Shown: piece by piece, positions 35,888 to 46,600 of the stretch
Layout: each line of letters starts with the position of its first letter
Position numbering within the stretch: position 1 is the stretch's first letter
NCBI GenBank assembly: GCA_963682175.1
Contig: OY821771.1
Location: 35,732,201-35,796,200, forward strand
Source of the DNA: Triglochin maritima
Lineage: Eukaryota > Streptophyta > Magnoliopsida > Alismatales > Juncaginaceae
Direction: 5' to 3'
Length of the DNA stretch: 64,000 bases
Made by a program: the position numbers and the translations under genes
The notes under the pieces: model-generated
What the model was told of the DNA's origin: nothing
Databases searched by the model: none
The model's input: only the letters and a program-made list of their open reading frames with translations

Positions 35888-36012
35888 GTACAGGTAGGCG
35901 AGAGGCGGTCGCCTGGGCGACCACCGCCTTTCGCCCAACAAAGTTGGGCGAAATAGGCGGTCGTCTCGCTAGGCGATAGCCGTTGGAGAGTTCTCTCCAA
36001 CGGCTATCTTTT
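35888..36012. repeat. GC-rich hairpin cluster, probable hAT left end
   Basis: Three stems lie in 125 bp: GCGGTCGCC...GGCGACCACCGC, CGCCCAAC-AAA-GTTGGGCG, and AGCCGTTGGAGA against TCTCCAACGGCT. The block begins CAGGTAGGCGAG near 35890 and is followed by a (TTTA)n run and, 325 bp later, by a hAT transposase start. The matching right end was not found before 39282. Confidence 0.55.
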
Positions 36013-36336
36013 TATTTATTTATTTATTTTAAAAAATTACAAGATTGTCACTACCCCAAATCCTACATAAACTCCTCCAAACCTCTTCATTTTTCACACA
36101 TCTCTCATTCTCTTCTTCTTCATCATTCTATTCTAATCTTCAAGTTTCCTAATCATCAAGTTTTCACGATTAAGGCTCCAGTCTGGTACTTAGTTTTGAA
36201 ATTGGAAAGTGAAGTCTCCGATCCGGTTCTTCATTCTTCAACTGCCAAAATCAAGTGCACTCTTTCTAACTTCTTTTTAGAATTAATATTTCATTTTCAT
36301 ATCAATCTAAATTTTATATTAGTCTAGTTTTAAGAT

Positions 36337-38065
36337 ATGGCCTACGTACCCGGCACTAGTCTCCCTATGCATAACGAGAGTTATGATGACCTAAAACCTA
36401 CCCGTACAAATGACTCCGGTTGGAATACTGCCCATTACATTAGTGCTAATGATAAAAACTGCATTGTTTGTGAGTTATGTGGTAAGGAAACTAGAGATTG
36501 TATAGCCCGTCACCAACAACATCTTGCACACACACCCGGTAGCAATTTTAGACCTTGTGATAAAGTTCCTGACTCTGTTAAACAAGAAATAACTGCATAC
36601 ATGATTAGAAACAGTAGGACATTACAAAACGAAAATGTATGTCTTGATGATTATGTAGACATAGAAAACATAGAATTTAATCTGGAAATCGGGCCGGGTT
36701 CCGGTTCTGCTCGGACCCCAACCTCCCGTCCTCGCCCCGTTCCTTCTCGAAAGAGACAAAACAACGTTTGTGGGGACCATTTTGCAGACGTGAGAAGAAC
36801 GTGGTTTCCGGCGCCCAACAAACAACTATCGAAAGAACCTTTAAAAAAGAAGATAGGAAAACAATTAATCAAAAATTGTCTAGGCTTTTCTATAGATGTG
36901 GTATATCATTCAACACTATAAGGACGTCTGAGTGGAAGGACGCAATATCCGCTACTTATACTTACGGACCCAGACTTAAACTCATGACGTATCATGAAGT
37001 TAGTGAGTCGTGCCTTAAACAGGAAATTGACTACACTAGAGGTATACTAGAGTCGTACAGACAAGATTGGGCAACATACGTGTGCACATTGATGACAGAT
37101 GGCTGGACTGATAGGTCCGGTAGGAATATAATCAATTTTCTAGTAAATTGTCCAACAGGTACCATGTTCATGAGGTCTGTAGATGCTTCCAGTCACTCTC
37201 ACACCGCAGACTACCTGTACAAGCTGATGGACAAGGTAGTTGGCGAGGTTGGCGAAGAACATGTTGTTCAGGTGGTAACCGACAAAGCCGCTGCGTACGT
37301 ACTTGCCGGTAGGATGTTGAAGCAAAAAAGAAGGAGATTGTTTTGGACTCCCTGTGCAGCGCATTGCATCGATCTCATCTTGGAGGATATTGACAAGATG
37401 TTTTTTAAGACTATTATTTTAGCTCGTAAGATCGTCAAACATTTCAACAATCATTCCATGTTGTTGAAGAGGATGTGAATTGCCATTGAAGGGAACCTGC
37501 TACGCCATGCTGTCACGAGATTTGTCACCGTCTTTCTGACTTTGCATTTCTGAAGAAAGACAGACTCCGAGCCTTTGTTGTTTCCCCAGAGTACAACGAT
37601 CCTAATGCAAGTTGGGTAAAGAACAAGAAAAAGGAGATCTCTACTGAAATTGCCGAGACCATTCTACAAAGTGGCTTCTGGACCAACATCGTGAAGGCAC
37701 TGAAGGCCTCACAACCTATGGTCCAGGTTCTTAGACTTGTTGACGGCGATGAGAAACCACCGATGGGATATCTACATGACGCAATAGAGAAAGCCAAAGA
37801 ACAAATCATTAGGAACTTTGAAGGAAACCCGAGGTTGTACAAGCAAGTCATCGACCTCATCGACACTAGGTGGGGTCCAAGGAAGATGATGTCATCACCG
37901 CTACACTTAGCTGGTTTTTTACTCAACCCTGATACATTCTTCTCCATCCCACCTCAAGATCGAAATGTAACTTTCAATGAGCATATGCATGGATTCATGG
38001 ATGTCGTAGAGCGTCTCGTCCCCACTCCTGAAGAACAAGACAAGATTTTTTATATAAATTCCTAA
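36337..38065 (+). pseudogene. hAT transposase (BED finger + DUF659), broken and lacking its C-terminus
   Basis: From the ATG at 36337: a BED-type zinc finger (CELCGKETRD...HQQHL, residues about 47-65), then a linker. A frame change near 36760 leads to the DUF659 block with LMTDGWTDRSGRNIINFLVN (about 37090) and VVTDKAAAYVLAGR, FWTPCAAHCIDLILEDI (about 37340). An in-frame TGA is at 37476, and another frame change near 37545 leads to QVLRLVDGDEKPPMGYLHDA and SPLHLAGFLLNP, ending at 38065. The C-terminal dimerisation domain is absent. At least two frameshifts and one stop show it is dead. Confidence 0.9.
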
Positions 38066-39282
38066 GTCACGCAAAAACATGTTCGGAAACTCTTTTGTCT
38101 TATCACATACACTCAAATCATTGAGTACGAACATAAGAAGAGCCAACGTAACTCAAAAGCCAAAAATTAACCATCGACTTGCGTGGTCTGTGAAAGTAAT
38201 GTCTCCATACATTAAATTGCATGATCAGATCTATAGCAAAAGTGGTGCCACGATAAGAATATAAGTTGGATTAAAATTTTGAATTATTTGGTCTCAAACC
38301 AACAAACAAAGAAAAATTGCAGCAGCAAATAAGTGAAGTGCATTGGAAGTTGATCCATGACTTGGAATCTTCGTGTCCCAAATAAAAAATTCTACCATTC
38401 CAGAAACTCTCACATCCTTGCCGACACCCTCCCAATCATACACCATCGTCACCGTTACACATTCGGCCCTTCTCTATCTGGACTTTTTTAGATGAGCGGT
38501 AATAATGTACTTTTTTCTTCTTCTCAGTTGCTATTGTCCTGCGAATAATCGTCGGAAAACTACTTAAATCGTTCGTACGAATTATCATTTTGTCGTTCTC
38601 TCGTTTATACTCATATATCTCGACATTTCACTCTTCTACCACTTATTTCTCTTCGTCTTCCTGGTGAAGTCAGGAAATGAGTCAACGGACGTCCTGGTGT
38701 ACTCGAATATGGTAAAATGTCCAACTTATTTTTAATAAAAAAAATTAGGAGTCTTAGCCAGATACACTTTTTTTAATAAAAAATTAAAAAATATACGGTG
38801 TGTTATTTCAAATTATTCCAGGTTTTTTCAAGTTTTTTGGTATTAATAATGTGGATTACAGATAGTTTTTTGTAAGTCGGGAAGTTTTATCAAATACCAC
38901 ATTGACAAGCCGGTTTGGATCTTGAAATTGTTAAATATTGAAAATTTTGAATCTTCATTGTTTGAAAAAAAACTCATTGTAATCTAACTCGTTACCACTG
39001 AACTCTTGCAACGAAACCTCAAATAATTTGAGATGATACATCCTATAAATTTAAAATTTTTTTTAGACGAACTTCTTAAACACCCCCACCCACGGGGAGA
39101 CTATGGGAGAGACGCCAATCAGTTTAAAAAATCTCAACGAAACTAAAGATAACTTTAAATATACATAGATTCACAAAACTATTTTATCTTCTAATAAATA
39201 AATAAATGGCAAGATCCAAGCAAGGTTGAGAACGAACCAATCTTCCAAATCGAAATCCAAACGGAAATAGAGTGATCGTGAA
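38066..39282. other. Intergenic, hAT remnant and metacaspase upstream region
   Basis: No further hAT domain is readable. No promoter motif beyond AT-rich runs is convincing. 39184-39282 is probably metacaspase 5' untranslated sequence. Confidence 0.5.
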
Positions 39283-42167
39283 ATGGGGAAGAAGGCTGTG
39301 CTGATAGGCATCAACTACGGAGGCACCAAAGCCGAGCTGAAAGGGTGCGTCAACGACGTCGTCCGGATGCGCCGTTGCCTCCTCGATCGCTACGCCTTCT
39401 CCGACGAAGACATCACCGTCCTCGTCGACACCGACGAAGACTCCTCCTCCTCCTCCTCCCTCCAGCCCACCGGCGCCAACATCCGCCGAGCCATCGCCGA
39501 TCTCCTTTCCTCCGCCCAGCCTGGGGACGTCCTCTTCGTCCACTACAGCGGCCACGGCACCCGTCTCCCTGCCGAGACCGGTGACGAGGATGACACCGGC
39601 TACGACGAGTGCATCGTCCCCTGCGACATGAACCTCATCACCGGTACCCAATTTCCTATTCGATTCCTCGTCTTCACTGTAGATCTGATATCTCGAGGTG
39701 TACTGTACAGAATTTTTAAGTGATGGATCCGGATCGGGAAAATGACTTAAGATCAAACCACGCATGCCCGATCTTAGAATAATTAAGACTTAAAAAAAAT
39801 GGAATCTGTAATTGGAGGTATTGGTAGACTAGTGAAGTGGGGTTGGATCCAATCCGAAGGTTAAGGTTCACTTAAACTACTCATGGTTGTCATTAGCAAA
39901 TGTAAATCAATTTACACTATTAAGTGTAAATGAATGTTGATGACATTTGTAAGTTGTAACTATTCAGAAGTTGGAAGGCAGTTTCGATTGTCAACCATAA
40001 CTTCATAAGGCACCTCTAAATATAAGTTACTTTCTATCTAATTTTGTTATTATTCAATTTTCTAGTGTTTGATTAGGACTGTTTAAGATGCATTAGTTTT
40101 CTTAAACATTTTGAAGTTTCGATTAAGATCCCAACATGTGTAGTTCACATGCTGCATGGGATTTGATTCCTGGTTTCAGGCTTTCAGGTAACCCAAGATT
40201 AGGGGTTTGCTGACCGTGCTAGCCCAAGTTGGTTGTTTAAGATCCATTAGTTGGATGCTTGACTTTGTAAACAACCGTGAACACTGACAAAGTAAAGAGG
40301 AGTTTAGTACAAAATTGATTTCTTGCAGTACAATTCTCTTTTGATTATGGAAAATGATGACAAAGAATAATTGTAGAATGAAAATATATGCCTTTCTAAA
40401 AGAGAACATGAAGAGAGAAAAATTATAGAGGGAAAAGAACGACTTACTATTTTTTGAGGAAAATGGTTATTTGTTCATAGTTGTTTTCCTCCTAGTTTAC
40501 TTAAGCACATATGTAGAGAATGAGACATTTACTCTGTCTAATATATATAATTGTCAAATGAATTTTGTTGAAAAATAATTATCAAATAAATTTGTTCTCA
40601 CCCTTAAAGTTTTCGTGATTAATATACAAATGGACCATCTAAGAATATTATGTTAAGCTAGATTATGCACACAATAGTTCTAAACTTAAAATGAATACAT
40701 TGTTCTTTGTTGGTCAAGTAGATGACTGATGTAGTGTAGGGACTGGAATTTTAGGCAATAAATGCATGGTTGATATTTTAAAATATTTTAAAGAAATTGA
40801 GTCCATAAGTAGAACAGTTTGTTTGACCATTAATTAGTAGAGGAATTACACCTACAGTCAAGAAAAACTAGTTGAACCTAAAAATAATACAAAACCAAGT
40901 GATTCACTTGTCCATTAAATCATTCCATGGTTACCACAATCATTAGTAAAGAGATGTATTTGTTTTTAGTATTCTCAAAATATGGATTGACGACTACATA
41001 TTTTTCACTGGGAAGAAAGTGACCTATTCTGCATTGATTGTACCCCACGTTGATCAAATTTCTACATGGACAATTTACTTTCCTCTTCAGGTTCATATAT
41101 GTACATTTTTTTCTGCTTTAGAATTAATATTGTGTGGATATGTTTTGAGCAATCGAGTGATTGATACAAAATATTCAGAAATTTTTATACTGGGTTTTGT
41201 GACTTCAATAATGATGTTTAAGAAACAGCAAAATTCATTTGGTTTTATATTTTCAAATGCAGACGATGATTTCCGCGAATTCGTCGACCATGTTCCCGAG
41301 GGCTGCAGGCTGACTATTGTTTCGGACTCCTGTCACAGTGGTGGCCTCATTGACAATAGCAAAGAACAGATTGGGGAGAGCACGAGGCGCAAAGACGTTG
41401 AAACTGAAGAAGGGCACTCAAGTTCTGGCTTCAGCTTCAAGGGTTTCCTCAAAGAAACAGTCACTGACACTCTCGAATCTCGGGGAATCCATGTTCCCCG
41501 CCGCCACCATGATGAACCAGAAGAGCCTCAATTTGAGGAAACCAGTGGCATCAAGAGCCGCTCCCTCCCACTCTCTACCCTCATTGACATCCTTAAACAG
41601 AAAACCGGCAAAGAAGACATTGATGTTGGAAAATTAAGGCCCACTCTTTTTGATGTTTTCGGGGATGATGCCAGCCCCAAAGTGAAGAAGTTCATGAAGG
41701 TTATAATGAATAAGTTGCAGGGTGGTGGTGGTGGTGGTGGTGGACAGGAGGGTGGGGATGGGGGCGGATTCATGGGTATGGTAGGAGGCTTGGCCGTGCA
41801 GTTTTTGAAGGCTAAGTTGGAAGAAAATGACGAGGGGTACGCCGAGCCGGCATTGAAGACTAAAGTATATAGTGCTCAAGAAGCTTACGCTGGGTCGACA
41901 AACAAAGGTCTTCCAGATGGTGGAATTCTGATCAGTGGATGCCAGACAGATCAGACTTCTGCAGACGCGAATCCATCGGGGAGGCCGAGCGAGGCTTATG
42001 GTGCGTTCAGCAATGCCATACAGACTGTACTTGAGGAGGCCGATGGGGATGTTAGCAATCAGGAGCTGGTGATGAAGACGAGGAAAATTCTGGCCAGACA
42101 GGGCTTCTCTCAGAAGCCTGGATTGTACTGCTGTGATGATCATGTGGAGGCTTCTTTCGTTTGCTGA
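39283..42167 (+). CDS. MC4: Type II metacaspase (MC4-like), 2 exons
   Basis: Exon 1 is 39283-39643 and exon 2 is 41263-42167 (GT-AG; the phase joins codon 121), giving 421 residues. p20 starts [14 protein letters not shown]. The catalytic His is in [10 protein letters not shown] (His91) and the catalytic Cys in [10 protein letters not shown] (Cys144); the 1.6-kb intron lies between them. A long linker follows, with a Lys-bearing block (LKQKTGK, about 231-237) near where relatives self-cleave, and a Gly run encoded by (GGT)n. p10 contains [17 protein letters not shown]. The long linker and absence of an N-terminal prodomain are type II features and exclude the short MC9 type. Such enzymes are Ca2+-dependent proteases that cut after Arg or Lys, act in the cytosol and take part in wound and stress responses. 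A Ser run near residue 54 appears to add about five residues compared with Arabidopsis MC4 (His86/Cys139 as recalled). The exact paralogue is uncertain. Confidence 0.95.
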
Positions 42168-43668
42168 GGTTTGGGTTATGTTGCTTGTTGTATGTTTACT
42201 GAAACATGAAATTGTGCTGTGGTTGTGTTTGTTTGCCAGTTAATAAAGGTATTCGAGGAAGGTATTTGTGTTGAGTTGTGTTGTGTTCCTACAAACCTCA
42301 TTTATATATATAAATATATATGTTGCTTGAAGTTTTATTTGCTTTCCTTAATTGTATTTAGTGTCTGATTAGTGATTACTAGCTAACTTGTGACTGACCA
42401 TCAGCATCCTCTTGCATGCAAACAATGACTTCGATTATTTGATTTACAATTTTGCATGAACCCACATGGCCGAATGATACCATTCGTAGCCCATCTTGAA
42501 AAAAGCGAAGAGAGAAATAGACCATCCGACGCATCCGTAGTCCATTTTACATCCACTTCCTCATCTATTTATTGCGAAATACTTATACCAATCAGAAGCT
42601 GACAGGATCGGGCAACAAATGAGTCGGCTCTCACCATTTCACAGAAACATTTCTTATCCATCATGATTTTGTGTTTTTAGAGTTCAATATATTTATTAGT
42701 GTATTTCAAGAGTTCATCTTTTAACAATATATAAAACATTGTTCTTCAATTGTGCTAACTATCATCACCATTACTGCACAAAAACAATCTGTTATACAGA
42801 GACACATTTTAGATTTATGTTTTTACAAGATTTCGAGTTACACATCAACCTGTTATTGGTCAAACGCATGGTTACATATTAACTTATAATTATTCATTAC
42901 ACAGACTAACTAATGATACCAAATAGAAAAGGAAAGATTAGTTCATTTCCAAGGTCAAGTGGCCATCTACTAAATATATTCCAACGAAGGAAAAACAATT
43001 CATTAATCTTAATTTTTATACCTCCACCCAGCACCCAATTCATGTCAAATGGTTTTATTATGGACCAAATATGTCATAAATAACTTTCCTGCACATTAAA
43101 AAATGTTACTACCATAGAGCATATACAGACTGGACCTCATTTAAAATCATTTCATCTTCTACCTGATTATTTTAGCTTTTGCGTAACCTTGAGAATTTAA
43201 TGACGTAACACCCGCTGGATAGAAAGTAGAAAATCTGATCACCTTGGCTTAGGTACAATGCAGAACTCAATTATAAAAGAGCATATAACCAATTTTTTAC
43301 TGTCCACATCTTGACAGGGTAAATATAAATCAACACTGGCAAACACTTCTTAATAGATGGTGACATAGTTAGCGAAGTAGAACAAGAAACAGTGAAATAT
43401 AAATAAAAAGAAGCCCATTTGCATTTCATAGAGGAATTGGGTATTTCTTACAAAGAATACCAGCATGCTATTTACGACAAAAAAAATGTCCCTATCGACA
43501 TGAACGTAATATACATCTAAATAAAGACCAAGCCTTGAAGGGTTTGCGCCAAAACAAAATAAAAATGGAGGCGCACTTCGCCCAATGAAGCTCGAGACTC
43601 CACCTTAGCTGATTTTAGAATCAGCTTGCAACTCAAAACTTGTCACAATTCGCGTTTGCTGGTCATGT
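42168..43668. other. Intergenic between convergent metacaspase and FGT1 genes
   Basis: The first part is metacaspase 3' untranslated sequence. No gene is recognised; AT-rich sequence without clear transposon ends. Confidence 0.6.
42242..42247 (+). terminator. Polyadenylation signal of metacaspase gene
   Basis: AATAAA lies 75 bp after the stop codon, followed by a GT-rich stretch. Confidence 0.6.
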
Positions 43669-46600
43669 CAATCCCGACCTTGCCAGGATAAATCTGCCAG
43701 ATTTATAGAGCAAAATAACAAGCAAATTAACAACAGACGTATTTTTATTGTATTTCTTAAGGTTTTTGAAACCGAACCAAAGAGTTAACCGATAAATGCT
43801 CGGTTTGGTTCAAAATGGTTTAACTAATGACGTCAGTAATGACGTCATTGTATTGTGAACCAAGGTTGAACCGAACTGACTACAAGATGACAGTCCAACC
43901 GGTGATCTGACGATTAAACCGAATTTTACATATACTTTACCATATATTTAAGTTCTTAGATTCGTTATACAACATATGTAACTAAGATTAACTATCAAAT
44001 TTACAAAAATATTGAAACATAGTAGTTATTATATAGTGATCATCAACAAAAAAAGAAAAAAAATGAAGTTTAGGGTTACAAAATGTAATTTTTTTATAAT
44101 CTACATTTTCACAAACCCAAAATTTATATTTGAAAGGTTCAGTGATTAAACAAAATAATATTTTTGAGCTAAACTAAAACAAAATAGTTGTTTTTGGGGG
44201 GTCAATAGTTACTTTCTATGATTCACGATGCAAATTGCAGTTTAACTTTTTTTCAGTAACCGCAGTTCAACCAATGACCAAACCGACTTTTTTTGGTTTT
44301 TTCCAGTCTATATCCTGGTTCGATCCAGTTTGATGAGATCTTCGATTTTTTTAGTAAACTGACCGGTCAACTTCCAGTTTTCAGTTGAGCCTCGGTCCGA
44401 CCGTCGGTTCGGTTCGATTCTTAAAACAAAGGTATTTCTTCAATATAGATAACCAAGGGGATGCTACTATTGAGACATAGCAAAGCATGTGATTCACATT
44501 GCTGTTGCTAAAGAAAAGAAACCAACGGCAGACAAGAAAGGAGATCATAGGTAAAAAGGAAGCATAAATAGTATATACAAACAACATAACAAGCAAACCT
44601 TGGAGCACTGTTTCAACGGCAGCATTTGGTATGAGAAGTCCGACAATCCTTTGATTATCTGTAGTGGTTTCTAACCGAACAACTCTAAGTCTCTTATGGC
44701 TTTGTCGGGCCTAGAAAATTCAGAAGTTGGAAATTGGAAGTTCTTAAAATAAAAGCAGATAATTAAAATGGTCCAAATGGATGATTAAAACACGTAAGGG
44801 AAACACATTATACATTGCAAGTAAAAAACAGCTTCATTAAGACCCAACTGGAAAAGGCAATTAACACAGAAATGGTACTTGAATAAAGATAAAACACAAG
44901 CAATTAACACAGGAATGGTACTTGAATAAAGATATAACACAAGCCAGTACATAACCTTGAAAATTCGACGCACTTGCAGCATGGAATAATTAGCTGTGCC
45001 ATTTATGAGGGATCAAATTGCACAAAACCACGTACTCACATGGTGCAAGTAATTCCATTGCTGAACCCCTGGAGCTAATGATGACGACTTAATAATGTTA
45101 CCATTTGGAGGCATTTTATTTCTGAAGAGGCTTTAGGCGTATCACTACAGTTATGACCTCCAGACCTCGTCATATTTTTTTTGTCAATAAAGACCACGAG
45201 CATTCTATTTTTTGACTTCTTTCTTTTAGTTTTTTATTGATTACGTGTCAACTGTCAAAAAAAGGTTCTAGGTGATATAACTTTGAAGCAATTTTTAATA
45301 TTTTATTTATATCTTTCTTAAATAAGGGCAGATTCAAGTTCAAGTGCTACCTTACACAGTCAATTATGTTGCCATAATTTCAAAATACCTTTCGTTACTC
45401 TAGTATTCCTAATCTTTGTCCAATCATTCTTTATATAGGTCCATGAGCTGATTCATTCACCAGAAGTGTCCTTGTTAACTATAAAAAATATTGCCCCACT
45501 TGCGGCAACAAAATTAATTAGCTTGAAGAGTCAAATCATCAAAATCGAGTCATTTTTTATGTTGCTCATATCACGTATACAATGTGTTTTCCATAGTGAC
45601 ATGTGGCACAATGAGGATGCGTGGAATGTGCAACCATGGTACACAATTTACGCATATGTTGTTGCACATGAGTTGGCATAATGATCGTGTTATTTGCTTC
45701 AATGGGCAGAGTTTGTGATAATTTATAGGGTAAATTACAGTTTACCCCCTCTACTATAGCTAAGTAACACTTTGACCACCTAAACTTTAAAATGTTACAC
45801 TCACGTCTCTTAAATTTTAATTCGTGTAATACTTTGACCCTTCATTTTAGTTTTTTATTTATTTTTCAACATATTCATTTTTCATAAAAAGAGGAAGAGG
45901 GGTATTGAATCGGATCGAAGACATAAAAAGAGGAATAGGCAGACCAACATTGACTTGGGAGGAAGCGGTTAAAAGAGATTTAAAAGATTGGAATGTTCCT
46001 CGAGAATTTGCATTGGATAGAAACGCGTGGAAGAAGACGATTCACGTGTCTGAACCGTGACTCCTTAGAGTTTCATTTCTAGCCTACCTCAACTAGTTTG
46101 GGATAAAAGGCTTTGTTGTTGTTGTTGTATATTCATTTTTCATGTCGTTTGCCAAACATATTTATTATTTATCTTTATGGTCAAATTCGAATAATATCAA
46201 ATGTCAAATTTTACTCAAATTGGAGAATAATTAGTACCACATCCGACCCAAATTTGAAACAACACATCTGACCTATTGGAGACCCAAATTTAGATTAGAA
46301 GTATGTTTAGCAAATAACGCGAAAAAATGGAAAAAACATGATGAATATGTTGAAGAACAATGAATTTATGATGGAGGGGGGTTCAAATTGTTACACCAAT
46401 CATAATTTAAGGAATGTAAGTGTGACATTTTAAAATCCAAAAAGTCAAAGTGTTATTCAACCATAGTTTTTTTTGAGGAGGGGATTACAATTTACCATAA
46501 TTAATACTTTTATTATTTTCTTTGCAAAGGTTTTTGTTCCCTTTCTGCGACCGATGCATCGGAATGTGCCCAACCTATGTTGTTTTTACCGATAAAAAAA

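Noticed and set aside
39184..39765. 193-codon antisense frame over metacaspase exon 1
   Set aside because: It is the complement of a GC-rich coding exon, with no domain of its own.
41019..41262. N-terminal extension of the metacaspase second exon frame
   Set aside because: The open stretch runs through AT-rich intron sequence; the AG at 41261-41262 joins exon 1 in phase and restores the conserved DDDFREF block.
41634..42143. Antisense frame over metacaspase exon 2
   Set aside because: Shadow of the p10 coding region; runs of His/Thr arise from the (GGT)n repeat.
44381..44982. Small minus-strand frames around the last FGT1 introns
   Set aside because: They are chance extensions of FGT1 exons into introns; splice sites and conserved residues define shorter exons.
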